Below, piece after piece: positions 8,590 to 17,904 of a DNA stretch of 64,000 nucleotides. Origin of the DNA: Bacillus sp. RO3. GTDB taxonomy: Bacteria > Bacillota > Bacilli > Bacillales > Bacillaceae_B. The position numbers were made by a program, and so were the translations under genes. Position 1 is the stretch's first letter. Every line of letters starts with the position of its first letter. The DNA lies in NCBI RefSeq assembly GCF_012911895.1, contig NZ_JAAXCV010000027.1, positions 62,001 to 126,000 on the forward strand, written 5' to 3'. Under the pieces are notes generated by a model. The model made no database searches and had not been told where the DNA came from. It saw only the letters and a program-made list of their open reading frames with translations.

Positions 8590-8621
8590 AGCAGTACCCC
8601 TCATGCTGAGAAGGTACCGCT
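8590..8621 (-). other. Second intercistronic stem-loop after mdxE
   Basis: AGCAGTACC (8590-8598) and GGTACCGCT (8613-8621) form a nine-base stem with one G-U pair, about 10 bases after the mdxE stop. It has no clear U-tract, so it looks more like an mRNA-stabilising hairpin than a full terminator. Confidence 0.55.
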
Positions 8622-8631
8622 ATGTTTACTC

Positions 8632-9912
8632 TTAGTTAGAGTGATTCGCTTCAATATTTTGTTGAATTTGCTTCACAGCTGCATCAAGAGCCGCTTTAGG
8701 TTCTTGCTTGCCTGTCACAACCGTTTGAAGTGAGTCAGCCATTGGTCCCCAAACCTCTCCCATTTCAGGGATGTTAGGCATTGGAACCGCATATTGAGAT
8801 TGCTCGGCAACCGCTTTTGCACCAGGGTTATCAGCGATCGCAGGATCGTCGATCAGACCTTGGTTGGTCGGTACTTCTTGTGTTTGTTCGAAGCGTAATT
8901 TCGCATACTCGTCTTGAGTGATGAACTCAACGAACTTTTGTGCCCACTCTTTATTTTCAGAGTAGCCGGATACGTGCCAACCTTTAACACCCATGAATGT
9001 CTTCATCGGCTCACCATTAGGAAGTTTAGGCATAGCCGCAATACCTAGATCGATTCCAGCATCTTTGTAGCCCTGGAATGACCATGGTCCGTTCATGACA
9101 GAAGCGACTTTCCCTTCATTGAATAAACCGTCCATTGCAGATCCACCGTTTTCTCCAATGATACCTTTAGGGAATAAACCTTCTGAGTACCATTTTTGAA
9201 TATAATCAGTACCTTCAACAGCACCTTCATTATTTAAACCAAGATCCTTCGCATCTAACGCTCCGTCATTTTCAGCAAATACATATCCGCCGAATCCACC
9301 GATCGGTGCATGAGCGAAATAGAAGTTATCCCAAAGAGCCAGGAAACCGTAGTTTCCATCTTTCGTGAAATCTTTAGAGAAAGAGTACACTTCGTCCATT
9401 GTTTTCGGAGCTTCTTCCATTAACGCTTTGTTATAAACGAATACTGGAGTTTCAGAAGACTTTGGTAGACCATAAAGTTTTCCATCATAGCTTTGTGCTG
9501 TCATGGAAGATTCAGTGAAACGTTCTTCAACGTCCCCTTCCACTTCTAAAGCAGCGATATGACCGGCAATAGCCAATTCACCGATTTGGTCATGTGGTAA
9601 AGTCAATACGTCGGGACCAGTTCCAGCAGGTCCGTCCAGTCGTAATTGTTCTCTCATTTTGGAAGCCATTTCTACTTCTTTTACTTCTACCTTGATGCCA
9701 GTTTCTTCTTCAAACTTCGCACCTACTTCATCCAGCCATCCAGATTTCTTTTCATCTTCCCAGACAACCAGTTTTTCAGGTTTGTTTGCATCGTCAGCCT
9801 TTTTCTCTCCGCTGTCGTTGCTTCCTGATCCTTCCTCACGGTTCGGACCACAAGCAGCCAACGCCCCTAATACAAGCATGATGACCATCAATAATGATAG
9901 CGCTTTCTTCAT
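8632..9912 (-). CDS. mdxE: Maltodextrin-binding lipoprotein MdxE
   Basis: The 426-residue precursor has a lipoprotein signal peptide with lipobox LAAC; Cys21 would be lipidated. A Ser/Gly/Asp/Lys-rich linker follows, then a family-1 solute-binding domain (KLVVWEDEKKSGWLDEVGAKF..., SWSFQGYKDAGIDLGIAAMP, VKGWHVSGYSEN). It is anchored outside the cell and captures maltose and maltodextrins for MdxFG. It is the first gene of the minus-strand operon, with a strong promoter (TTGTCA-16-TATAAT on the minus strand) and cre/operator-like palindromes between promoter and start. Ribosome site: GGAGGGG in the leader. Confidence 0.93.
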   Translation of the reverse strand: MKKALSLLMVIMLVLGALAACGPNREEGSGSNDSGEKKADDANKPEKLVVWEDEKKSGWLDEVGAKFEEETGIKVEVKEVEMASKMREQLRLDGPAGTGPDVLTLPHDQIGELAIAGHIAALEVEGDVEERFTESSMTAQSYDGKLYGLPKSSETPVFVYNKALMEEAPKTMDEVYSFSKDFTKDGNYGFLALWDNFYFAHAPIGGFGGYVFAENDGALDAKDLGLNNEGAVEGTDYIQKWYSEGLFPKGIIGENGGSAMDGLFNEGKVASVMNGPWSFQGYKDAGIDLGIAAMPKLPNGEPMKTFMGVKGWHVSGYSENKEWAQKFVEFITQDEYAKLRFEQTQEVPTNQGLIDDPAIADNPGAKAVAEQSQYAVPMPNIPEMGEVWGPMADSLQTVVTGKQEPKAALDAAVKQIQQNIEANHSN

Positions 9913-9965
9913 CTCGACCCCTCCTAAGTATGGTTAAAAGTATTAAATCATTCGCTCAGATTGAA

Positions 9966-9975
9966 CAAACGTTTG
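9966..9975. promoter_or_regulatory. Palindromic LacI-type operator in the mdxE leader
   Basis: CAAACGTTTG is a perfect palindrome with the central CG of LacI-family operators. It lies about 55 bp upstream of the mdxE start and downstream of its -10 box, a repressing position. Confidence 0.5.
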
Positions 9976-10021
9976 CACAGGCAGATTGATCATCCTAAGA
10001 AATATCGCTTACAACTCATTG

Positions 10022-10035
10022 TGAAAACGATTGCA
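10022..10035. promoter_or_regulatory. cre-like CcpA site overlapping the mdxE transcription start region
   Basis: TGAAAACGATTGCA matches the catabolite-responsive consensus TGWAARCGYTWNCW at all but one or two positions. It lies just downstream of the mdxE -10 box (10049-10054), fitting glucose repression by roadblock. Confidence 0.55.
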
Positions 10036-10048
10036 CAACCTACTTCTT

Positions 10049-10076
10049 ATTATACAAACTAAATCTACTTTGACAA
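10049..10076 (-). promoter_or_regulatory. mdxE operon promoter (minus strand)
   Basis: Read on the minus strand, TTGTCA (plus 10071-10076) and TATAAT (plus 10049-10054) are separated by 16 bp. The start site would fall near 10042. Confidence 0.6.
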
Positions 10077-10114
10077 TACTTTTTTGAAAATTTTTTACGT
10101 ATATCTATTGAAAA

Positions 10115-10128
10115 AGAAAACGCTTCAC
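10115..10128. promoter_or_regulatory. cre/LacI-like operator upstream of the cyclomaltodextrinase gene
   Basis: AGAAAACGCTTCAC resembles cre and LacI operators. It lies just upstream of a possible promoter for the rightward gene, TTGACA (10147-10152), 17 bp, TACTCT (10170-10175). The -10 box is weak. Confidence 0.4.
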
Positions 10129-10194
10129 TAGTTTATTCACCTATTGTTGACAACACCCCACGTTTGGAATACTCTTTAGATGGAATGAAAATGA

Positions 10195-11967
<1,773 letters not shown>

Positions 11968-11988
11968 TAAGCTACCGAAGTGAAAAGC

Positions 11989-12014
11989 GGGACTATACCA
12001 TGACGGGTAGTCCC
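11989..12014 (+). terminator. Possible weak terminator after the cyclomaltodextrinase gene
   Basis: GGGACTA (11989-11995) pairs with TAGTCCC (12008-12014), followed by CTTAT rather than a solid T-run. Confidence 0.4.
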
Positions 12015-12081
12015 CTTATCTATTCTGCTTGCAAAGAATGACCAGGTGTGCAGTTCCCTGGGAGGCTAAAGGAGAATAACT

Positions 12082-13437
12082 ATGAGTAAAACCCAAAAAA
12101 ACATGACCCTATTTGCCTTGACTTGGCCTATTTTCATTGAAATTTTTCTACATATGCTGATGGGAAATGCAGACACATTGATGCTGAGTCAATATTCTGA
12201 CGATTCGGTTGCGGCTGTAGGGGTCTCCAACCAGATCCTATCCCTCATCATCGTCATGTTCGGATTCGTTGCCACAGGGACGGCTATTCTCGTTGCCCAG
12301 CATCTCGGTGCAAGGGAAAACGGATTAGCAGGGGAAGTTTCCATCGTCTCCATTGCCGTAAATTTAGTATTTGGGCTTTTCCTTAGTTTTGCCCTTGTAT
12401 TCTTCAGTGAACCGATTCTCTTATCGATGGACCTTCCCCGCCCCCTTATGAATGAAGCTTCTTCCTATTTACATATAGTAGGAGGATTCGCTTTTATCCA
12501 GGCGCTGATCATGACTGCCGGCTCCATTATGAGGAGCTACGGATATACAAAAGACGCCATGTATATAACCATTGGAATGAATATCCTGAATGTGATCGGG
12601 AACTATTTATTCATTTTCGGTCCGTTTGGCGTTCCTGTACTGGGTGTCGAGGGGGTGGCGATTTCGACAATTGCTTCCAGGCTGATTGGATTCATCGTCA
12701 GCGTCATTGTGTTGACGAAACGAATACCCGACGCACTGCCAATCAGAAGACTCTTTCGATTACCTGTTTCTCATGTGAAGAACTTACTTAGAATCGGTGT
12801 TCCTTCTGCAGGAGAGCATTTATCCTATAACGCTTCACAGATGGTGATTACGTATTTTATCGCCAGCATCGGAACGAACGCATTGACCACTAAAGTGTAT
12901 GCTCAAAATCTGATGATGTTTATCTTCTTATTCAGCGTAGCGATTAGTCAAGGAACCCAGATCATCATCGGTCATATGATCGGAGCCAAACAATTTGACA
13001 GTGCCTATGAACGTTGTTTAAAAAGTTTAAAGATTGCCATCTTCATTTCGCTTATAATGGCAGGTGTTTTCTCCATCGCGGCGGAGCCCCTGCTTCGCAT
13101 CTTTACAAGCAACGAAGAAATCATATCCCTTGGTAAGACATTGATTTACCTGACCATCATCCTCGAACCAGGCAGGAGTTTCAACCTGGTCGTCATTAAC
13201 GCACTGAGAGCAACCGGAGACGTTCGCTTTCCAGTCTATATGGGGATTCTATCCATGTGGGGAGTGAGCGTTACCCTCTCCTATATACTCGGGATCTCCT
13301 TCGGTTTAGGTCTAGTCGGAATCTGGATTTCCTTCATAGCGGATGAATGGCTGCGGGGCATCATCATGCTCAAGCGCTGGCGATCAAAAGCCTGGATCCA
13401 CAAGCGATTCGTCCAAAATGAAAAAACCGCTCTTTAG
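12082..13437 (+). CDS. MATE family multidrug/solute efflux transporter (YisQ-like)
   Basis: This 451-residue membrane protein has twelve predicted helices in two similar halves (WPIFIEIFLHMLMGNADTLMLSQYSD... and GVPSAGEHLSYNASQMVITYFI...). It contains the family patterns AVGVSNQI, GTAILVAQHLGA and EPGRSFNLVVINALRATGD. MATE proteins export cationic drugs or metabolites using Na+ or H+ gradients. B. subtilis has the MATE gene yisQ next to yisP, and here it is two genes away from the yisP-type gene crtM, so orthology with yisQ is plausible. RBS AAAGGAG and a strong terminator frame the gene as a single unit. Confidence 0.88.
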   Translation: MSKTQKNMTLFALTWPIFIEIFLHMLMGNADTLMLSQYSDDSVAAVGVSNQILSLIIVMFGFVATGTAILVAQHLGARENGLAGEVSIVSIAVNLVFGLFLSFALVFFSEPILLSMDLPRPLMNEASSYLHIVGGFAFIQALIMTAGSIMRSYGYTKDAMYITIGMNILNVIGNYLFIFGPFGVPVLGVEGVAISTIASRLIGFIVSVIVLTKRIPDALPIRRLFRLPVSHVKNLLRIGVPSAGEHLSYNASQMVITYFIASIGTNALTTKVYAQNLMMFIFLFSVAISQGTQIIIGHMIGAKQFDSAYERCLKSLKIAIFISLIMAGVFSIAAEPLLRIFTSNEEIISLGKTLIYLTIILEPGRSFNLVVINALRATGDVRFPVYMGILSMWGVSVTLSYILGISFGLGLVGIWISFIADEWLRGIIMLKRWRSKAWIHKRFVQNEKTAL

Positions 13438-13477
13438 GGGACGAACCCCTTTGTCGTAAAAATGCCCAGTTCATTCT

Positions 13478-13516
13478 AAAAGAGTCAGCTCATCTATACG
13501 AGCTGACTCTTTTTTA
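13478..13516 (+). terminator. Rho-independent terminator of the MATE gene
   Basis: A 14-bp stem: AAAAGAGTCAGCTC (13478-13491) with GAGCTGACTCTTTT (13500-13513), then T's. Confidence 0.85.
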
Positions 13517-13523
13517 CTTAAAA

Positions 13524-13537
13524 TGAAAACGCTTTCA
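13524..13537. promoter_or_regulatory. cre site 1 upstream of glnK-amtB
   Basis: TGAAAACGCTTTCA is a near-perfect match to the CcpA consensus TGWAARCGYTWNCW. It lies roughly 95 bp upstream of the predicted start site. Confidence 0.65.
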
Positions 13538-13545
13538 TTTATTTA

Positions 13546-13562
13546 TGTTAAGTTTTTTTACA
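13546..13562. promoter_or_regulatory. TnrA/GlnR box 1 upstream of glnK-amtB
   Basis: TGTTAAGTTTTTTTACA fits the 17-mer TGTNANAWWWTMTNACA except at two inner positions. It sits between the two cre sites, centred near -72 relative to the predicted start. Confidence 0.65.
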
Positions 13563-13576
13563 TTAAAACGCTTTCA
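13563..13576. promoter_or_regulatory. cre site 2 upstream of glnK-amtB
   Basis: TTAAAACGCTTTCA shares the cre core and right half with site 1. Its centre is near -56 of the predicted start, a position where CcpA activates in genes such as ackA. Confidence 0.5.
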
Positions 13577-13590
13577 TTATAAATTAACAC

Positions 13591-13619
13591 TTGAACTTTT
13601 GTTATTTTCTGAATATGAT
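13591..13619 (+). promoter_or_regulatory. glnK-amtB promoter
   Basis: TTGAAC (13591-13596), 17 bp, TATGAT (13614-13619). The start would fall near 13626, leaving a leader of about 74 nt that contains the second TnrA/GlnR box. Confidence 0.6.
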
Positions 13620-13638
13620 AAATAATATAACTTATTCA

Positions 13639-13655
13639 TGTCATAAAACCTAACA
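13639..13655. promoter_or_regulatory. TnrA/GlnR box 2 in the glnK leader
   Basis: TGTCATAAAACCTAACA matches the TnrA/GlnR 17-mer at all but one constrained position. It is centred about +21, suitable for repression. Confidence 0.65.
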
Positions 13656-13699
13656 TCTAAGAAGGAAAACGAATAAACCAAAACTAAAAGGAGGAAAGC

Positions 13700-14044
13700 A
13701 TGATGAAAAAGGTAGAAGCAATTATTCGGGCAGAAGCATTTTTGTCATTAAGAGAAGCATTAAGCCTTCGTGGATTCAGCGGACTGACCGTATCTGAAGC
13801 AGCAGGCTGTGGAAAACAAAAAGGAAAACAGGGAATCTTCAGGGGGAACAAATTCGAACTTCAATTAGTACCCCGCATCAAAGTGGAAATGATTGTCGAC
13901 GATGCCCAGGTTGAGGATATCATCGACCTCATCGTGGAGCATTGCAGCACTGAAACTGTAGGAGACGGAAAGATCTTTATCTATCCTGTTGAAGAAGTTA
14001 TTCGTATCCGGACCGGTGAACGGGGAAGAAAAGCAGTCTTATAG
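13700..14044 (+). CDS. glnK: Nitrogen regulatory P-II protein (GlnK/NrgB family)
   Basis: This 114-residue P-II trimer subunit has the T-loop region GKQKGKQGIFRG (38-49) and the nucleotide-site and C-terminal signatures GDGKIFIYPVEEVIRIRTGERG. P-II proteins sense 2-oxoglutarate and ATP/ADP and plug the AmtB channel through the T-loop. At the position of E. coli Tyr51, which is uridylylated, this protein has Phe47, so that modification is impossible. B. subtilis GlnK keeps a Tyr there. The start is ATG 13700 or 13703, both close behind GGAGGAAAG. It lies upstream of amtB, 61 bp apart, in one transcription unit under TnrA/GlnR-like and cre-like sites. Confidence 0.93.
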   Translation: MMKKVEAIIRAEAFLSLREALSLRGFSGLTVSEAAGCGKQKGKQGIFRGNKFELQLVPRIKVEMIVDDAQVEDIIDLIVEHCSTETVGDGKIFIYPVEEVIRIRTGERGRKAVL

Positions 14045-14105
14045 AATAACCTTTCTTTGTCTCTGTTCCTTAAGCCACGACCAAACCAATTTTGGAGGGA
14101 TACCT

Positions 14106-15488
14106 TTGATTAAAAAAATTTCTGCTCTTTTACTTCTGTCAATGCTTGTGAGCACTACTACGTTAGCAGCGGCACCTAATGCCGAATCGGTTCAAGCATC
14201 CCTAGATTCCCTATGGGTCATGATCGCTGCTGTTCTTGTGTTTTTCATGCACGCTGGATTCGCAATGGTTGAAACTGGATTCACCCGAGCGAAGAACTCC
14301 CTGAATATTCTAATGAAAAACTTCTTAACCGTCGCCATCGCATCAGTTCTCTATTTCATCATAGGATTTGGCTTTATGTTCGGTGGAACATCTGGTGGTT
14401 TGATTGGTGTCGACAGCTTTTTCCTATCAGGACGTGAAGACATTGGGTTCTTCCTATTCCAGGCCGTATTCGCCGCCACTTGCGCAACCATCATTTCAGG
14501 GGCCGTTGCCGAACGTATGAAACTGAAAAGCTATATCCTATTAACTGTCGCCATGACAGGAATCATTTATCCAATTGTTGGACATTGGGTATGGGGTGGG
14601 GGATGGCTGTCAGAGCTAGGATTCGTTGACTTCGCCGGTTCTACTGTCGTCCATTTGACTGGTGCTGTCGGAGCATTCATCACAGTGCTCTTCCTTGGGG
14701 CACGCATCGGAAAATATAACAAAGGAAAAGTGAATGTCATTCCAGGTCATAATATACCAATTGGTGCACTTGGCGTTTTCATCCTCTGGTTCGGATGGTT
14801 TGGCTTTAACGGGGGGAGCAGTCTTGCGGCTGATCCAACACTTGTTCCTCAAGTCATCACGACTACCTTGTTCTCAGCTTCAGCTGCCATTCTCTCATCC
14901 GCATTCTACACATTAGTCAGATTTAAACGGATCGATCCTTCTCTTACTCTTAACGGTGCCCTTGGCGGACTTGTCGGAATCACTGCAGGCTGTGCCAATG
15001 TATCACTACTCGGGTCGCTCATTATCGGTCTTATTGCAGGAATCATCCTTGTCGAGGCCGTTACGTTCATCGATGCCAAGTTGAAAGTCGATGATCCTGT
15101 AGGTGCCATTGCGGTTCATGGGATCTGTGGAATATGGGGAACAGTCGCTGTAGGATTATTTGATGTTCAGAACGGTTTGCTATACGGCGGAGGTGCTTCA
15201 TTAGTAGCTACTCAATCACTCGGAGTGTTAGCCGTCATCGCCTGGACCTCCATAAGTGTCGGAGGCTTCCTTTACATCGTCACGAGAGTTTCAAGTATAC
15301 GCGTTTCACGTGAAGAAGAGTTATCAGGACTGGACTTTACAGAACACGGATCCAACGCCTACGAATTAAAGGATACGGTATTAGAATCAAACGTTTCTTC
15401 TGCTTCTCCATTCGGTTCTGATTTAGTGGAACGATTGAACTCGATCGGAAATGGAAATGAAACCATTAATCAGCGAAACACCATTTAA
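14106..15488 (+). CDS. amtB: Ammonium transporter
   Basis: The start is TTG 14106 behind GGAGGG, giving 460 residues. The protein has an N-terminal signal sequence (about 1-23) and eleven helices. His183 in STVVHLTGA and the histidine in DDPVGAIAVHGICG are the twin pore histidines, and the HAGFAMVETGFTRAKN and GFNGGSS signatures are present. It conducts ammonium/ammonia across the membrane and is gated by the P-II protein encoded just upstream. The long cytoplasmic tail (SREEELSGLDFTEHGSNAYE) is the usual GlnK contact and regulation segment. In B. subtilis the order is nrgA(amtB)-nrgB(glnK), so the gene order is reversed here. Confidence 0.95.
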   Translation: MIKKISALLLLSMLVSTTTLAAAPNAESVQASLDSLWVMIAAVLVFFMHAGFAMVETGFTRAKNSLNILMKNFLTVAIASVLYFIIGFGFMFGGTSGGLIGVDSFFLSGREDIGFFLFQAVFAATCATIISGAVAERMKLKSYILLTVAMTGIIYPIVGHWVWGGGWLSELGFVDFAGSTVVHLTGAVGAFITVLFLGARIGKYNKGKVNVIPGHNIPIGALGVFILWFGWFGFNGGSSLAADPTLVPQVITTTLFSASAAILSSAFYTLVRFKRIDPSLTLNGALGGLVGITAGCANVSLLGSLIIGLIAGIILVEAVTFIDAKLKVDDPVGAIAVHGICGIWGTVAVGLFDVQNGLLYGGGASLVATQSLGVLAVIAWTSISVGGFLYIVTRVSSIRVSREEELSGLDFTEHGSNAYELKDTVLESNVSSASPFGSDLVERLNSIGNGNETINQRNTI

Positions 15489-15493
15489 CGAAG

Positions 15494-15525
15494 AAAGAGG
15501 GCTGCTTTTATGCGGCTCTTTTTTT
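15494..15525 (+). terminator. Terminator of glnK-amtB
   Basis: AAAGAGGGCTGC (15494-15505) pairs with GCGGCTCTTT (15512-15521), using G-U pairs, followed by T's. Confidence 0.7.
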
Positions 15526-15552
15526 ATTTATCCTTTGTTCTTAAACACAAAC

Positions 15553-15599
15553 ATAAGCTCATATGGAAGACTCCTGACCAAGCTTCCATACGAGCTTAT
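15553..15599 (-). terminator. Terminator of the carotenoid operon
   Basis: ATAAGCTCATATGGAAG (15553-15569) and CTTCCATACGAGCTTAT (15583-15599) form a 17-bp stem with one G-U/A-C difference. It abuts the crtM stop and can also back up amtB termination from the other side. Confidence 0.7.
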
Positions 15600-16436
15600 T
15601 TATGAGATGGACGATATGATTTTCTCTTTTGTATCTTTTGATACATAGTGCTTCTTGGAAAATACATTGTAGTGATTATTTCTTACTTCACCCAGTATTG
15701 CCCGGTATAATAAGGCAGCACCCTTTACAGGGGTCCTTGAATAAAGTGGGTAGAGGTTCATGGTACGGAAAGCTTTTTCATAGTAATCCTCAGCGAGGCT
15801 GGCCATCTCTTCCCATATGGACCGAAAGGCATCGTTGTTTCTATGTTCCATCAAGTCTGAAACCGTATATTCATATTTCACTAATAAATCCTGAGGAATA
15901 TATAACCTCCCCCGTTCCAGATCCTCACCGATATCTCTTAAAATATTGGTTAGCTGCATAGCATAACCAAGACTGATCCCGTCTTCCCTAAGCTGATTTT
16001 CTTTCCCGGGAGCCAGTATAGGAAGGAGCATTAATCCTACAGTGCTTGCTACGTGGTAAGAATAATCAAGAACATCACTTATTTTGACGTATAGTCTTTC
16101 GCTAAGGTCCATCCTTTGTCCCTTGATCATATCCCGGAAGGCTTGAACGTCCATGTTGAATCGTTTAAACACGTCATCCAGGGCTATCCACATCGGCTCG
16201 TTATGATTGTAATATCCGGATAAAAAAGATTCAAATTCTCTTTCAAATTGACGTAATTCCTCAAAAGGGCTAGTGCCCTCGTCAACGATATCATCTACTT
16301 GACGACAAAAAGCATAAACAGCCCAGACGGCCTTCTTTTGCTCTTTCGGCAACAGAGAAAACGCTCTGTAAAATGTTTTGGAATGAAGTTTAATCGTATT
16401 TTCACAGTGATCGTATGCTTCCAAGATCTTGTTCAT
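15600..16436 (-). CDS. crtM: Diapophytoene (dehydrosqualene) synthase
   Basis: The ATG at 16436 gives 278 residues (MNKILEAYDHC...). AAGGAAGG lies 12 bases upstream, slightly far. The gene overlaps the 3' end of the upstream desaturase by 35 nt, suggesting coupled translation. Both prenyl-diphosphate Asp motifs are present: RQVDDIVDE and NILRDIGEDLERGR, with YxxxVAxTVGxM-type residues between (YHVASTVGLMLL). It condenses two C15 farnesyl diphosphates head-to-head to a C30 carotenoid backbone. Clustering with two CrtN-type desaturases supports this over squalene synthesis. It occupies the position of B. subtilis yisP, a homologous gene without the desaturases. C40 phytoene synthesis is the alternative. 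Confidence 0.9.
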   Translation of the reverse strand: MNKILEAYDHCENTIKLHSKTFYRAFSLLPKEQKKAVWAVYAFCRQVDDIVDEGTSPFEELRQFEREFESFLSGYYNHNEPMWIALDDVFKRFNMDVQAFRDMIKGQRMDLSERLYVKISDVLDYSYHVASTVGLMLLPILAPGKENQLREDGISLGYAMQLTNILRDIGEDLERGRLYIPQDLLVKYEYTVSDLMEHRNNDAFRSIWEEMASLAEDYYEKAFRTMNLYPLYSRTPVKGAALLYRAILGEVRNNHYNVFSKKHYVSKDTKEKIISSIS

Positions 16437-17904
16437 GTAAGGACACATCCTTCCTTTCTGACTCGGTTTTATCATATGCTCTAAAGGCTTCAGCCACAAG
16501 CTTTGCACCTTGCATGACAATCGGCACTCCTCCACCTGGATGGATGGATGCCCCGACAGCAAATATGTTCTTCTCTGCAAACGGTTGTACCTGTGGTCTG
16601 AAGGGACCGGACTGCATTAGACTAGGAGCGATTCCGAAGCTCCCACCTGAATATAGCCCCTCTTGAAGTGCCTCTTCCGGCGATCTCACCTTCATCCACT
16701 CGATTCGCTTTCTCAACCGGTCAAATCCTCTTTCTTCCATTGTATCTAATACGAGGTCAGAAAGAAATTCTGACGCTTCCTTCCAGTCCAATTCTTCTGA
16801 AACAGGGACCGGGATGAGTACGTATAAGACACTCTTGCCTTCAGGCGCAAGGGAAGAATCGACCTTAGATGGATTAAAAACATAAAATGAAGGTTCTTTA
16901 GGAATTCTTTTATTCTTGAAGATATCCTCCATATTCCTTGAGAAATTTTCGTTTAAATAAAATTGATGCATTTCCTTATCATCATATTTCCCATCAACCC
17001 CCATATAGATAAGCACACATCCAGATGAAGGCTTGTAGGATTTTGGGGCTTTCTTATTTACCAATGTGTGTGCTGTCGGGAAATCTGCATTGATGATGAC
17101 AGAATCAATTTCTTCTCGGTGATCCTGAAGGACAATATGAGTGGCTTTATCTTCTGCTGTCTCTATTCCAAAGACTGGAGAAGCTGTCTTGATCGTGACA
17201 CCATACCGTTCACATGCTTCCAGCACATGATCCAGCAGGCTTGCATAGCCGCCTTTCATATAGTAGATGCCATGCTTATGCTCACTAAATGATACTAAAC
17301 TATAGATGGCCGGCGTTGTATATGGATTGCCGCCGATATATAGTGTTTGCAGGCCATAGGCCGTCTGGAGCTTTTCATGATGAAAATAATGCTTTAAATT
17401 CCCCATCACATTCCGGTAAGCCTTTAACTTAAACAATGAACCTATCGTTTGCCAATTAAGATAATCTCTCGTTTTCAGAAAAGTGGATTCAAGGAAACGA
17501 GGCTTCCCGATTCTGAATCGTTCATCCATATCGTCCATAAATCGGAGAAATCCTTCTTCATCCCCGGGGAACTGATCCTTTATTTCTTTATATTGCTTTT
17601 GGATATCAGCATATTTCCTATACGTTTGACCATCCGCAAAATGAACATTGTACAGTGGATCACATCGAATAAATTCAATTTTATCTGTATCAATTCCCGC
17701 TTCCGAAAGAATGGATAGCAGCATATCAGGCAGAAGAACAATGGTTGGGCCTTTATCAATTTTGTATTCACCTTCCTGAACAAAGGCAAGCCTGCCACCA
17801 ATGGTCGACTCTTTTTCATAGACGGTGACGTCATGACCATCCTTTGCCAACAACAATCCCGATATCAATCCACCTATCCCAGATCCAACTACAGCTGTTT
17901 TCAT
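16402..17904 (-). CDS. crtN: Carotenoid desaturase, CrtN/CrtI family (second of two)
   Basis: This 500-residue FAD-dependent desaturase/oxidase has the N-terminal dinucleotide motif AVVGSGIGGLISGLLLAKDG, GGR at about 37-39, and a C-terminal substrate/FAD segment NIFAVGASIHPGGGVPIVMQGAKLVAEAF. Its start overlaps the preceding desaturase stop by four bases (ATGA), and its end overlaps crtM. Two paralogous CrtN-type genes beside crtM are typical of pigmented bacilli, where one desaturates diapophytoene and the other desaturates further or oxidises the end methyl. Which role this one has is not decided by sequence alone. Confidence 0.85.
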   Translation of the reverse strand: MKTAVVGSGIGGLISGLLLAKDGHDVTVYEKESTIGGRLAFVQEGEYKIDKGPTIVLLPDMLLSILSEAGIDTDKIEFIRCDPLYNVHFADGQTYRKYADIQKQYKEIKDQFPGDEEGFLRFMDDMDERFRIGKPRFLESTFLKTRDYLNWQTIGSLFKLKAYRNVMGNLKHYFHHEKLQTAYGLQTLYIGGNPYTTPAIYSLVSFSEHKHGIYYMKGGYASLLDHVLEACERYGVTIKTASPVFGIETAEDKATHIVLQDHREEIDSVIINADFPTAHTLVNKKAPKSYKPSSGCVLIYMGVDGKYDDKEMHQFYLNENFSRNMEDIFKNKRIPKEPSFYVFNPSKVDSSLAPEGKSVLYVLIPVPVSEELDWKEASEFLSDLVLDTMEERGFDRLRKRIEWMKVRSPEEALQEGLYSGGSFGIAPSLMQSGPFRPQVQPFAEKNIFAVGASIHPGGGVPIVMQGAKLVAEAFRAYDKTESERKDVSLHEQDLGSIRSL

